Below, piece after piece: positions 1 through 8,455 of a stretch of DNA of 64,000 nt (within the stretch, counting starts at the first letter, position 1; each line of letters begins with the position of its first letter). The stretch is from contig NZ_JAFBFW010000001.1 of NCBI RefSeq assembly GCF_016909495.1, forward strand, positions 1,116,001 through 1,180,000. The letters run 5' to 3'. The notes beneath the pieces were generated by a model. That model was given only the letters and a program-made list of their open reading frames with translations, made no database searches and was not told the origin of the DNA. Both the position numbers and the translations under genes were made by a program. This DNA comes from Pantoea coffeiphila. GTDB taxonomy: Bacteria; Pseudomonadota; Gammaproteobacteria; Enterobacterales; Enterobacteriaceae.

Positions 1-847
1 GGCGGGTGCCGAGGGCGATAATCAGGTCGCTGTCGATCAGCTGCTGCCGAAGCGCATCGGGCATGCCGAAGCCCACGTGGCCGACAAACTGTTCGTCCTG
101 CTGGTCGTAGCACTCCAGCCGACGCCAGGCGACGCCCACCGGCAGGTCAAAGCGCTGAGCAAACGCCTGCAGCTGCAGCTGGGCCTCTTGCGACCAGCCG
201 CTGCCGCCCACCAGCAGAAACGGCCGTTCGGCCCGCTCGATGGCGTCAGCAAACTCCGCCATCTGCGCGCTCCCCGGCCAGGTTTCCAGCCGCGGCCGGG
301 CCGGAACGATGGCGGCATCGGATTCTCCCCACAGCACATCCTCCGGCAGTGCCAGCACCACCGGCCCGGGGCGGCCACTGGTAGCGATCGCCCAGGCGCG
401 GGCCACATACTCAGGAATGCGTTCGGTGCGATCGATTTGCGCAACCCACTTGGCCATTTGCCCGAACATCCGCCGGTAGTCGATCTCCTGAAAGGCTTCG
501 CGTTCAACAAAGTCGTTTCCCACCTGGCCGATAAACAGGATCATCGGCGTGGAGTCCTGGAAGGCGGTGTGCACGCCAATCGAGGCATTGGTGGCTCCCG
601 GCCCGCGGGTGACCATGCAAATCCCCGGTTCGCCGGTCATTTTGCCATAGGCTTCCGCCATAAAGGCCGCCCCGCTCTCCTGACGGCAAACGATGGGCTG
701 AATGCGGTCGCGGTGCTCATTGAAGGCATCAATACAGGGCAGAAAGCTCTCGCCCGGGACCAGAAAAATTCGGCGCGCGCCCTGCTCCCGCAGCTGTTCC
801 AATACCATTTGTCCGCCGTTACGCGGGGCAATGTTTGATCCTGTCAT
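1..847 (-). CDS. TPP-dependent acetolactate synthase-like enzyme (partial)
   Basis: This is the N-terminal part of a thiamine-diphosphate enzyme of the acetolactate synthase/benzoylformate decarboxylase superfamily; the C-terminal half lies outside the window. The protein starts MTGSNIAPRNGGQMVLEQL. It has the Pyr-domain signatures LVPGESFLP and RQESGAAFMAEAYGKMTG, the latter holding the glutamate that activates the cofactor, then RGPGATNA and, later, the start of the central domain. The ATG at 845-847 follows a weak AG-rich site. It lies downstream of a catabolic operon but is separated from it by about 730 non-coding bases with a palindromic element, so it may be transcribed separately. The family splits or joins 2-keto acids. 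The substrate cannot be told from this half, and a true anabolic IlvB is unlikely given the catabolic neighbours (inference). Confidence 0.85.
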   Translation of the reverse strand, partial: MTGSNIAPRNGGQMVLEQLREQGARRIFLVPGESFLPCIDAFNEHRDRIQPIVCRQESGAAFMAEAYGKMTGEPGICMVTRGPGATNASIGVHTAFQDSTPMILFIGQVGNDFVEREAFQEIDYRRMFGQMAKWVAQIDRTERIPEYVARAWAIATSGRPGPVVLALPEDVLWGESDAAIVPARPRLETWPGSAQMAEFADAIERAERPFLLVGGSGWSQEAQLQLQAFAQRFDLPVGVAWRRLECYDQQDEQFVGHVGFGMPDALRQQLIDSDLIIALGTR

Positions 848-1577
848 TTCTCACTCCGAATTACAAAATTTGGTTTTCTTGATTAGCGTACGAGGGTTGG
901 AAATAATTTATTATTTATTAGTTAATATATTAACTACGCACTTTCAGATTCACGCAGCGGTGATATTTCGTCAACTTTAATATTTTTATAAGCCGTATAA
1001 ATTTGGTTTATGACTTAATATAAATATTCACACTCACCATCACAGTGCGTTATTTACCAGCAGGAGCAAAAAAGGGGCGACGGTTGCACACCCACAAAGC
1101 AAAGGAATAATAAAAACTTATAACTGTAACTTCACATAAGTTATTTATATTACCTGCGCGATAGTCGATACAGGGAAAATTGAAAATTCTCAACTGATAA
1201 AATGTGGGTAATATCACTGTTTAATCCTGGCGATTTTAATATATGTGATGAGTGTGTCGGTGGAGGTTTTATTTTCGGCATGCTGGCTGAGCTCTGAACG
1301 TAGATGTTAAAAGCATTGCTGTGGGATCGCGACCGGGCTAAGGATGTGGGGCGGCTTGCTGCACCGGCACAAGTATGTCCCTATAGCATGACGCACGGCC
1401 ATCCCTGGCCGTGAGTCTGCATCAAGCCGCCCCACATCCTTTCCTCATTAACTTCTTCATCGCTGTTTAAAACGATAAAGCATACAGAGATACAGGTTTG
1501 CCGATCCAGTGTGCGCCATCCCCCCTGGACCATATCCCAACGCACAGGCGAATTTCGCCCAGCCATCCAACCAACTG
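848..1577. other. Non-coding spacer with AT-rich stretch and one palindromic element
   Basis: There is no convincing gene. The part at 848-1260 is markedly AT-rich compared with its surroundings and probably carries the promoter of the TPP enzyme gene. The part at 1341-1440 is a palindromic repeat described separately. Short open frames on both strands here have no recognisable family features. Confidence 0.6.
1341..1440. repeat. Palindromic repeat element, copy A
   Basis: A perfect 18-bp inverted repeat (AGGATGTGGGGCGGCTTG at 1341-1358 and its complement at 1423-1440) encloses a smaller hairpin CACGGCC-ATCCCT-GGCCGTG. A second copy lies at 7844-7947. The cores are nearly identical, while the outer parts of the arms differ in sequence but stay complementary within each copy. 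Homology continues for about 40 bases beyond the right arm in both copies. No transposase is present. This looks like a small dispersed structured element, possibly a MITE or a REP-like unit. Confidence 0.85.
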
Positions 1578-2843
1578 TTAACGATTCGCCCGTCCCCACA
1601 CCGCCTGCAACAGCACATTGGCCCCCTGCTCCGCGTGGTCCGGCTCAATACTCTCCGCCTCGTTATGACTGATCCCTCCGGCACAGGGGATAAAAATCAT
1701 CGTCGTCGGGCAGTGTTTGGCAATATGAATCGCATCGTGGCCCGCCCCGCTAATAATGCGCTGATGAGCGTATCCCAGCATCCGGGCGGCGCTGTCGACG
1801 CGATCAACGCAGTCGCTGTCGAACGGCGTTGCCGCACTCAGCCAGTGCTGTTTCACCGTCACCTGCACGCCACGCCCCTCCGCAACCGCCGCCAGCGCCA
1901 GCCGACACTCGCTATCGAAGCGGGCCAGCACCTCGTCATCCGGGTGGCGCAGATCCAGGCTCAGGGTGATGCTGCCCGGAATGGTATTGCGGGACGGCGA
2001 AGCGATAGTCAGCTCGCCAATCGTCAGCATCCCCTCGGGTGCAAACCGCGCGGCGACCCTCTCCAGCTCTGCGGCCATTGCCGCCACCGCCAGAAGCGCA
2101 TCGCGTCGGCTCGCCATCGGCGTGGTTCCGGCGTGTGCAGAATGCCCTTCCACCGTGATATCCAGCCAGCGGATAGCCTGGCCGCCGGTGACCACGCCGA
2201 TCGTCCGCTGACTGGCCTCCAGTACCGGGCCCTGTTCAATATGCGCTTCAAAATAGGCATCAAAGGGGCGACCAAACGGACTTTCCCCGGCCCACTGCTC
2301 CTGCTTCAGCACACGCTCCACGCTGATGCCGTCGCTGTCCTGTCGCGCCAGCGCCTCGGCCAGCGGCATGATGCCGGCAAACACCGCCGACCCCATCATC
2401 GCAGGCGTAAAGCGCGCCCCCTCTTCATTGGTCCATACCGCAATCTCCACGCTGCGCCGGGGCCGGATACCGGCATCGCTGAACGTGCGGATGACTTCCA
2501 GAGCAGCCAGTACGCCGTACACCCCGTCAAAACGCCCGCCCTTCGGCTGCGTGTCCAGATGGCTGCCCATCACTACCGCATCGGCCCGGCTATCCGTACC
2601 GGCATAGCGGCAGAACAGATTACCGATGGCATCACTGGTGACCGTCATGCCCAGCTGCTGACAGTCGGCAATAAATTTTCGCCGCCCTGCGCTGTCTTCC
2701 GGCGATAAGGTCAGGCGGCTGTTGCCGCCTTTATCGGTGGCACCAATCGCCGCCATCTCCATCAGGTTTTGCCACAGCCGTTCACCGTTAACGCGAAGGG
2801 CCGCCGGATCGGCGCTGACTGCATCGTGCTGCTGACTGCTCAT
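1578..2843 (-). CDS. Zn-dependent N-carbamoyl-amino acid hydrolase / allantoate amidohydrolase family protein (M20)
   Basis: A 421-residue M20-type amidohydrolase of the hydantoinase/carbamoylase family (N-carbamoyl-L-amino acid hydrolase, beta-ureidopropionase, allantoate amidohydrolase). Metal and substrate motifs are visible: MGSHLDTQPKGGRFDGVYG (metal His and Asp), TNEEGARF, FEAHIEQGPVLE, GHSAHAGTTPM, the dimer-domain RNTIPG, and near the C-terminus SGAGHDA and GGISHNEAE. The ATG is preceded by a strong GGAGGAG site. It is the last gene of the minus-strand run from 5737 and follows the aldehyde dehydrogenase by 15 bases. The family cleaves N-carbamoyl groups to give ammonia, CO2 and an amino acid. 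Which member this is cannot be fixed from sequence; a carbamoyl or ureido substrate is likely. Confidence 0.9.
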   Translation of the reverse strand: MSSQQHDAVSADPAALRVNGERLWQNLMEMAAIGATDKGGNSRLTLSPEDSAGRRKFIADCQQLGMTVTSDAIGNLFCRYAGTDSRADAVVMGSHLDTQPKGGRFDGVYGVLAALEVIRTFSDAGIRPRRSVEIAVWTNEEGARFTPAMMGSAVFAGIMPLAEALARQDSDGISVERVLKQEQWAGESPFGRPFDAYFEAHIEQGPVLEASQRTIGVVTGGQAIRWLDITVEGHSAHAGTTPMASRRDALLAVAAMAAELERVAARFAPEGMLTIGELTIASPSRNTIPGSITLSLDLRHPDDEVLARFDSECRLALAAVAEGRGVQVTVKQHWLSAATPFDSDCVDRVDSAARMLGYAHQRIISGAGHDAIHIAKHCPTTMIFIPCAGGISHNEAESIEPDHAEQGANVLLQAVWGRANR

Positions 2844-2858
2844 CGTTTTCTCCTCCGC

Positions 2859-4358
2859 TTATAGCGCCACGCCGACCGAGCGCAGTTCGGTGTACAGTTC
2901 GATCGCTTCCCAGCCCATCTCACGCCCCCAGCCGGACTGTTTAAATCCGCCGAACGGCAGCGCCGGATCGACCACGTGGTGAGTGTTAATGCCGATAGTG
3001 CCCGCTTTCAGGCGCTTCGCCACCCGGTGCGCGCGGCCAATATCCCGGGTGAAAATGCTGGCGGCCAGGCCGTAGATGGATTGATTGGCCTGCAGCACCA
3101 CGTCCTCTTCTTCAGCATCGGAGAAGCGGATCACGCACAGCACCGGGCCGAAAATCTCTTCCTGCACCACGCGCATGTCGTTGCGGGTGTGATCCAGAAT
3201 CGTTGGCTCAACAAAGTATCCCGCCTCACCCCATGAACCGCCGCCGGTCAGCAGCGTGGCCCCTTCGGCCAGGCCGGACGCGATATAGTCGCAGACGCGC
3301 TGCTTCTGCTCTGCGGAAACCAGCGGCCCCATCTGCGTGCTTTTGTCCAGGCCCGGTCCCATTTTCAGGTCGCGGGCATAGCTCACCAGCCCCTCAAGCA
3401 CCCGGTCGGCCACGTCGTTATGCAGATACAGCCGCGTGCCCGCCGTGCAGGTCTGCCCCATGTTGTAAAAAATACCGGAAGCGACGGCCGCCGTGGCTTT
3501 CTCAATGTCCGCATCGGCATAGACGATCATCGGCGATTTCCCGCCCAGCTCCAGCGACACCTTTTTAAGGTTGCCGCCCGCCGCCGCCAGGATCTTCTTG
3601 CCCACCTCGGTGGAGCCGGTGAAGGCCACTTTATCCACATCCGGGTGTTCGGCCAGCGCCGCCCCGGCCGTTTCGCCGTTGCCGGTGACCACGTTAAAGA
3701 CACCCACCGGGAAGCCCGCCTCCTGCACCAGTTCGGCCAGCCTGAGCGCGGTAAGCGGCGTCTGTTCCGCCGGTTTCAGCACGATGGTGCAGCCCGCCGC
3801 CAGCGCCGGAGCCACTTTCCATACCGCCATCATCAGCGAGAAGTTCCACGGCACAATCTGGCCGCAGACGCCCACCGGCGTGCGCAGGGTGTAGGCATGG
3901 AACGGCGCACCCGAACTGAGCGGGATCGTCTGGCCGGTAATTTTGGTACTCCAGCCCGCCATATAGCGCAGCAGCTCGTAGCTGAATGCCACATCGCCCC
4001 AGCGCGCGTCGTTAAAGGGCTTGCCGTTATCCAGCGCTTCCAGTTCGGCCAGTTCGTCGGCGTGCTGTTCCAGCAGATCGCCCAGCCGCCACAGCAGCTT
4101 GCCGCGCGAAGACGGCGACATCTCCGCCCATTCACCCTCGTCAAACGCCCGGCGAGCGGCGCTGACCGCGCGCGCGATATCGGCCTGTTCACCCGCAGCC
4201 ACCTGAGTGAACACGCGGCCGCTGGCCGGATCGATCACGTCAAGCGTGCCGCCCGCTGCGGCATCCTGCCATTCGCCATTGATAAAGAGTTGGTGCTTTT
4301 TCTTCACAAATTCTGCCGCCGCCGGGCTCAGGGCGGCGATGCTGTTTTCATAACTCAT
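2859..4358 (-). CDS. NAD(P)-dependent aldehyde dehydrogenase
   Basis: A 499-residue aldehyde dehydrogenase of normal family length. It shows the cofactor and catalytic landmarks in order: IVPWNFSLMMAVWKVAPALAAGC, LKPAEQTPLTAL, FTGSTEVGK, LELGGKSP with the general-base glutamate, GQTCTAGTRLY with the catalytic cysteine, EEIFGPVL, and the C-terminal PFGGFKQSGWGRE. It oxidises an aldehyde to the carboxylate in the cytoplasm. Its start overlaps the stop of the upstream ABM gene (ATGA), showing translational coupling. With the alcohol dehydrogenase two genes upstream it forms an alcohol-to-aldehyde-to-acid route. The overall look resembles FeaB/betaine-aldehyde-type enzymes, but the substrate is not identifiable. 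Confidence 0.95.
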   Translation of the reverse strand: MSYENSIAALSPAAAEFVKKKHQLFINGEWQDAAAGGTLDVIDPASGRVFTQVAAGEQADIARAVSAARRAFDEGEWAEMSPSSRGKLLWRLGDLLEQHADELAELEALDNGKPFNDARWGDVAFSYELLRYMAGWSTKITGQTIPLSSGAPFHAYTLRTPVGVCGQIVPWNFSLMMAVWKVAPALAAGCTIVLKPAEQTPLTALRLAELVQEAGFPVGVFNVVTGNGETAGAALAEHPDVDKVAFTGSTEVGKKILAAAGGNLKKVSLELGGKSPMIVYADADIEKATAAVASGIFYNMGQTCTAGTRLYLHNDVADRVLEGLVSYARDLKMGPGLDKSTQMGPLVSAEQKQRVCDYIASGLAEGATLLTGGGSWGEAGYFVEPTILDHTRNDMRVVQEEIFGPVLCVIRFSDAEEEDVVLQANQSIYGLAASIFTRDIGRAHRVAKRLKAGTIGINTHHVVDPALPFGGFKQSGWGREMGWEAIELYTELRSVGVAL

Positions 4359-4651
4359 TTGGCTGACACCTCATTTGCAGTAACCAGAGTGACCTCACCC
4401 GCCAGAATCGGTCGGGCAATATCAAAAAAGCGCGACACGGCGGCGGAGCCGTTATGGCGATCCATCGCGGCGCGGTCGTCAAAGCGTTCATAGGTCGTGA
4501 ACAGGCAGGCGTTATGGCTATCCTGCGAAATATAAAACCCCCGGGTGGTCGGCTCATGGGCTTTCACCCAGTCGGCCACTTCCAGCAGGGCATCAAGCAT
4601 GACCCGCTCGTAGCCGGGCTTCACTTCTATCAGGGCGGTAATTGAAATCAT
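4355..4651 (-). CDS. ABM-domain (antibiotic biosynthesis monooxygenase-like) small protein
   Basis: A 98-residue protein covering a single dimeric alpha-beta barrel domain of the ABM/YgiN type: N-terminal strand ISITALIEVKPGYE, a helix with LLEVADWVKAHEP, then TRGFYISQDSHNACLFTTYERFDDRAAMDRH. Such proteins are cofactor-free monooxygenases or simply small-molecule-binding partners. It begins after a GGAGAG site and overlaps the aldehyde dehydrogenase start by four bases, so the two are made together. The gene lies between an alcohol and an aldehyde dehydrogenase, which suggests a role in handling the same carbonyl substrate. This is inference; no catalytic residue assignment is possible. Confidence 0.85.
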   Translation of the reverse strand: MISITALIEVKPGYERVMLDALLEVADWVKAHEPTTRGFYISQDSHNACLFTTYERFDDRAAMDRHNGSAAVSRFFDIARPILAGEVTLVTANEVSAK

Positions 4652-4672
4652 GGTGCTCTCCGGCTTGATGGT

Positions 4673-5737
4673 TCAGGGATTCAGTACGATGCGGCCCAAT
4701 GCCTTGCCACGGCGCAGATCGCTCAGCGCATCCGGCAGGCAGCAGAGCGGCCGCTGGTTAATCGGCAGTGGGGCAATACCGCCCTGCCGGACCAGGGCGA
4801 TCAGCGCCTGCAATTCACTCAGGCTGCCGGTATAGCTGCCGATCAGCGACAGCGCTTTGAACGGCAGCAGCGGAATGCGTAGCGCGGTCTGGCCGCCGTG
4901 CAGCCCCACCAGCACCACGCGTGACCCTTTCGCCACCGCGCCGATAGCCATCTGTACCGTGGCGGGGCTACCGACGGTATCAATCACTCCGTGCAGGCGC
5001 TGCCCGGCAAGGGACTTCAGCGCCTGTTCAGCATCCTCACTATTGGCAGTGTTCAGCACCCGATCCGCGCCCAGCTTCAGCGCGGCTTCCAGCCGGTCGT
5101 CGGCGATATCACAGGCGATAATGGTTGAGAAGCCGAGTTTCCGCGCCAGGGAGACGGCGCTCAGTCCCAGCCCGCCAAGGCCCACGATCGCCAGAGCAGA
5201 ACCGGATTTCATCGGCAGCAGTTGCTGGAGGGCGCTGTAAACGGTCAGGCCGGAACAGGCCAGCGTGCAGGCCCAGGCGGGATCGAGATCGCCGATATCA
5301 AGCAGATATCGGGCATCGGGGACGACCACGTGTTCGGCGTAGCCGCCGTGGCGAAAGATACCGAGCGAGCGCGGCTGCTCGCAGTGATTGTCGTGCCCGC
5401 CGGTGCAGGAAGGGCAGTTTCCGCAGCCGATCCAGGGATAGATCAATCTGCGCTGGCCGATCAGTGAACGGTGTTGTTCATTCCCCGTGGCCACCACTTC
5501 ACCGACGATTTCATGGCCCATAACCAGCGGCATTGGCATGGTGCTGTCGGCAAAATCAATTTTTTCGCCGTTGCCCAAATCCTGATAACCATCCTGGATG
5601 TAGACATCGGAATGGCAGACGCCGGCATGGGTCACGCGGATCAGGATTTCATCGTTCTGTAGCGGCGGGAGCGGGTGTTCAACTCTGACCGGCTGCCCGC
5701 CGTACTGCTGTAGCTGATAGCTGTGCGTCAGCGCCAT
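4673..5737 (-). CDS. Zinc-dependent alcohol dehydrogenase (MDR family)
   Basis: A 354-residue medium-chain zinc alcohol dehydrogenase. Catalytic zinc ligands are seen in AGVCHSDVYIQDG and GHEIVGEVV. The structural-zinc lobe has four cysteines in CGNCPSCTGGHDNHCEQP. The Rossmann motif is IVGLGGLGLSAV, followed by the acidic end of the second strand in ACDIADDR, which favours NAD. The ATG follows GGAGG. It sits just upstream of the ABM and aldehyde dehydrogenase genes, with a 21-base gap, and likely produces the aldehyde that the next enzyme oxidises. The substrate is unknown; the family accepts many primary and aryl alcohols. Confidence 0.93.
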   Translation of the reverse strand: MALTHSYQLQQYGGQPVRVEHPLPPLQNDEILIRVTHAGVCHSDVYIQDGYQDLGNGEKIDFADSTMPMPLVMGHEIVGEVVATGNEQHRSLIGQRRLIYPWIGCGNCPSCTGGHDNHCEQPRSLGIFRHGGYAEHVVVPDARYLLDIGDLDPAWACTLACSGLTVYSALQQLLPMKSGSALAIVGLGGLGLSAVSLARKLGFSTIIACDIADDRLEAALKLGADRVLNTANSEDAEQALKSLAGQRLHGVIDTVGSPATVQMAIGAVAKGSRVVLVGLHGGQTALRIPLLPFKALSLIGSYTGSLSELQALIALVRQGGIAPLPINQRPLCCLPDALSDLRRGKALGRIVLNP

Positions 5738-5907
5738 ATCAGCCTCCGCTCTGCATCAGAACGGCACAACAACGGGTACAAACTGCGTGAAATAGCCATC
5801 TTGCTCTGCTTCTCCCCAGTAATGGTCAGCGCCGGGCAAATCGCCCCGCGGCCAGGAAGAATTAACCTAACAAGTTATATTTCACTTTTCAAATATAATA
5901 TTGGTTA

Positions 5908-7095
5908 CTAATTTTTCATCGTATCAGCCAGCTCGGCCACAACGGAGAACTGAACGCCTTCGGCTTTGGCGATATACATGGTGGGATGCGTCTGGCCTGA
6001 AACAATATGCTGTTTCCCCCGCACGCTGTGAAAGCTCAGCCCTTCAAATGCCGCACTCAGTGCAGTGAGGGAAAGGCTTCCGGCGCGCTCGGCCAGCGCG
6101 GCAAAAAAATGGATGGCGTCATAACAGGACTGGCTCAGCACGCCCTGAACCGGTGCAGACTGGCCATAGGCCGCACGGTAGCGATCCATAAAGGTGCGGT
6201 TGGCTTCGGTGGTCAGCGCGCTGAAGTAGCTGGCGGCGCAGTAGAGGTTGCGGGTATGGTCGTGCCCTATTCCCAGCAACGTATTTTCCTCAATCGACCC
6301 CGAAAGCCGGATCACCCGATCGGCGAGGCCCGCCTCTGAAAAGGCGCGATTAAACAGCACGCAGTCAGACCCGACCAGCGATTCAAATATCACATCAGCG
6401 CGGGATGCCCGGATGCGTTCGATCAGGGTGGAGATATCCAGCTGGCCGAGTTGCAGATAGTCTTCGCCGACCACCTGGCCGCCGCTGGATTCGATGTAAC
6501 CGCGCACGCGTTGGTGCGTGGCGCGCGGCCAGATGTAGTCGTTGCCGACGATATGCCAGTTCTGTAGCCGGTGCTGCCGCATCATCCACGCGATCGCGGC
6601 GGGAAACTGCTGCTGCGGCGTATCGCCAATGGCAAACACCCCCGGCGTGTTCTCCCCGCCTTCATACAGCGGAGCAAAAACGTAGGGAATAATCCCGGCA
6701 AAGGCCTCGCGCAGCGCCACGCGCACGCTGGAGAGATGCACGCCGATCAGCGCATCGATGTGATGCGCCTGCACCTGTTCCCGGCACCTGTCGACGACCG
6801 ACTGCGGATCGCCCCCGGCATCCACCGCAAACAATTCAATTTCACGCCCCAGCACCCGCCGCCCGCGATTGATCTCGGCGGCGGCCAGCACCGCGCTGTA
6901 CTGGCACGACGGCCCCCAGATAGCATCGCTGCCGTGAAAAGGCACCAACAGCCCCAGCCGCAGCGGCCTGGATTTCCCCCTGTGTTTCTGCTGGCAGCGG
7001 CCGCGATCGGTGGAAAAACCGGAATATCCCCCCGCCTGGCGTTGTAAACCAAAGCGAGGAATCGCAGGTGACAGGTCATTCCGGGGCGTGAACAT
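5908..7095 (-). CDS. AmiC/UrtA-like ligand-binding protein without a signal peptide
   Basis: A 395-residue type I periplasmic-binding fold of the branched-chain amino acid/urea/amide group (Peripla_BP_5/6). Recognisable parts include RLGLLVPFHGSDAIWGPSCQYSAVLAAAEIN, LGREIELFAVDAGGDP, IGVHLSSVRVAL and YCAASYFSAL. No hydrophobic export signal precedes the domain; the first ~45 residues are polar and Arg-rich, so the product is probably cytoplasmic. That matches AmiC, the amide sensor that controls the antiterminator AmiR, rather than a transporter subunit, and no permease genes are nearby. No AmiR-like ANTAR gene is visible. It is the first gene of the minus-strand run (170 bases before the alcohol dehydrogenase) and is divergent from the MarR gene. 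Ligand unknown. Confidence 0.8.
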   Translation of the reverse strand: MFTPRNDLSPAIPRFGLQRQAGGYSGFSTDRGRCQQKHRGKSRPLRLGLLVPFHGSDAIWGPSCQYSAVLAAAEINRGRRVLGREIELFAVDAGGDPQSVVDRCREQVQAHHIDALIGVHLSSVRVALREAFAGIIPYVFAPLYEGGENTPGVFAIGDTPQQQFPAAIAWMMRQHRLQNWHIVGNDYIWPRATHQRVRGYIESSGGQVVGEDYLQLGQLDISTLIERIRASRADVIFESLVGSDCVLFNRAFSEAGLADRVIRLSGSIEENTLLGIGHDHTRNLYCAASYFSALTTEANRTFMDRYRAAYGQSAPVQGVLSQSCYDAIHFFAALAERAGSLSLTALSAAFEGLSFHSVRGKQHIVSGQTHPTMYIAKAEGVQFSVVAELADTMKN

Positions 7096-7254
7096 GGCGG
7101 TATTCTCTTCACGGCAAAAAGATAACCTAATGCAAAAAACGTGCTAATTCACAAATTATTAACAACTCTGTGATTCACTTCTCGCAGGATGACCGCGCAA
7201 AAGTGAAGTGCTAAAGTAGCGGTTATCCTCCCGCTGCTGAAGTGAAGCTGACCA

Positions 7255-7680
7255 ATGTCCGACAGGCCGATTAATGAATACCTTGCCCATCTGCTGGTTC
7301 AGGCCAACCGTCGGGTCAACCGTGAGCTGTCGCTGGAAGGCATTACGCTTGAGCACTGGCGCGCCTTAAAAATCATTTCGGATCGCGACGGCGTGAGCAT
7401 GCGCGAGCTTTCCGAGGAGCTGATGCAGAACTTCCCTACGCTGACCAAGATTATCGACAAGATGGTGCAGGAGGCGCTGGTTTACCGCCGCCCGGATGAG
7501 GTGGATCGCCGCAAGGTGAGGTTGTATATGTCGGATAAAGGTAGTGCGGTGCTGCAACAGCAGAATGGTCGTCTGAACGAGCATCAGACTAAGATTGAAG
7601 ATGCGTACGGTAGTGAGGAGGCGCAGATGCTGAAGGAGATGCTGGAGCAGTTTCTTAAGGCCGCGCCGGAAGAGAAATGA
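7255..7680 (+). CDS. MarR-family transcriptional regulator
   Basis: A 141-residue winged-helix regulator of the MarR family. The HTH region is seen in TLEHWRALKIISDRDGVSMRE, LMQNFPTLTKIIDKM and the wing YRRPDEVDRRKVRLYMSDKG, with the DxR motif typical of the beta-hairpin. It is transcribed divergently from the AmiC-like gene with 159 bases between, so it is the likely regulator of the catabolic operon on the other strand. The spacer holds several copies of an AAGTGAAG-type motif on both strands (near 7173, 7201 and 7240) that could be operator parts. The ligand is not predictable. Confidence 0.92.
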   Translation: MSDRPINEYLAHLLVQANRRVNRELSLEGITLEHWRALKIISDRDGVSMRELSEELMQNFPTLTKIIDKMVQEALVYRRPDEVDRRKVRLYMSDKGSAVLQQQNGRLNEHQTKIEDAYGSEEAQMLKEMLEQFLKAAPEEK

Positions 7681-7843
7681 AGTTTTATCGCGTCCAGTTC
7701 GGCTGAAGGCGTTGGGGTTGAATTAAGCCGCGTTTAGATTCTTGCTCGGTTGAAGGCGTTGGGGCTGGATATCGCTGCATGTTCGGAGCACGGTCTAAGC
7801 CATTGGGGCGCTGTAGTTATCGCTGCATGTTCGGAGAATGGTT

Positions 7844-7947
7844 GAAGGCGTTGGGGCGGCTTACTGCACCGGCGCGAGTATGTCCCTATAGCCTGACGCA
7901 CGGCCATCCCTGGCCGTGAGTCTGCATCCAGCCGCCCCAACGCCTTC
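7844..7947. repeat. Palindromic repeat element, copy B
   Basis: An 18-bp perfect inverted repeat, GAAGGCGTTGGGGCGGCT at 7844-7861 and its complement at 7930-7947, encloses the same core as copy A at 1341-1440, including TATGTCCCTATAG and the CACGGCC/GGCCGTG hairpin. The distal arm sequence differs from copy A yet remains fully paired, as covarying stems would. It lies downstream of the MarR gene. Confidence 0.85.
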
Positions 7948-8056
7948 CCTTATTGACTTCTTCGTTGCTGTTATCAAAAGAATCAAACCGCGATTTAGAT
8001 TAGATCCGAGTTCAATCTTCCGTCTTACCCAGCACACATTTGCAGAACCGACTTTC

Positions 8057-8392
8057 CACAGCCATCTCCGAAATCAAAGGGACGGGGGGAGACTGCGCTA
8101 AGCCGGGCGTAACGCGCCACGGACGGCGCGTTTCGAGGCACGCAGGGATGCGGGTTTTGCCGGTCCGGCGTGCGCAGTCTCCCCCCGGCCCTGACCACGA
8201 TCGCCCGGGCGACCTTCGCACAGCCATCTCCGTTATCAAAGGGACGGGGGAAGACTGCGCTAATCCGGGCGTAACGCGCCACGGACGGCGCGTTCCGAGG
8301 CACGCAGGGATGCGGGTTTTGCCGCTCCGGCGTGCGCAGTCTCCCCCCGGCCCTGAGCCCGATCGCCCGGGCGACCTTCGCACAGCCATCAC
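8057..8392. repeat. 162-bp tandem direct repeat, two copies plus a partial third
   Basis: Copies begin at 8057, 8219 and 8381 (CACAGCCATC each time), giving an exact 162-bp period; the first two differ at only a handful of positions. Each unit contains a long outer inverted repeat (GGAGACTGCGC or GAAGACTGCGC against GCGCAGTCTCC) and an inner hairpin ACGCGCC-ACGGAC-GGCGCGT. It lies just beyond the 3' end of the metallophore operon. It is not a CRISPR: the units are long, internally palindromic and have no spacers. Confidence 0.9.
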
Positions 8393-8455
8393 CGGTCTGG
8401 CCCCCGATCGCCCAACCAACCAGCCAACGATCCGATCAGCCGATCAGCCAGCCAG

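Larger units (their letters stand above)
7681..8455. other. Repeat-rich non-coding zone between marR and the metallophore operon
   Basis: No gene is supported. The left part (7700-7850) contains three copies of a GAAGGCGTTGGGG motif and two copies of ATCGCTGCATGTTCGGAG. Then follow palindromic repeat copy B and an exact-period 162-bp tandem repeat. An open frame of 169 codons on the plus strand (8040-8549) runs through the tandem repeat only because the period is a multiple of three. Confidence 0.75.

Noticed and set aside
1509..2708. Plus-strand open frame of 399 codons
   Set aside because: It is the antisense shadow of the carbamoylase gene; composition is Arg/His-rich and no family features are seen.
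8057..8392. CRISPR array
   Set aside because: Units are 162 bp, internally palindromic and directly adjoining, without unique spacers, and no cas genes are present.
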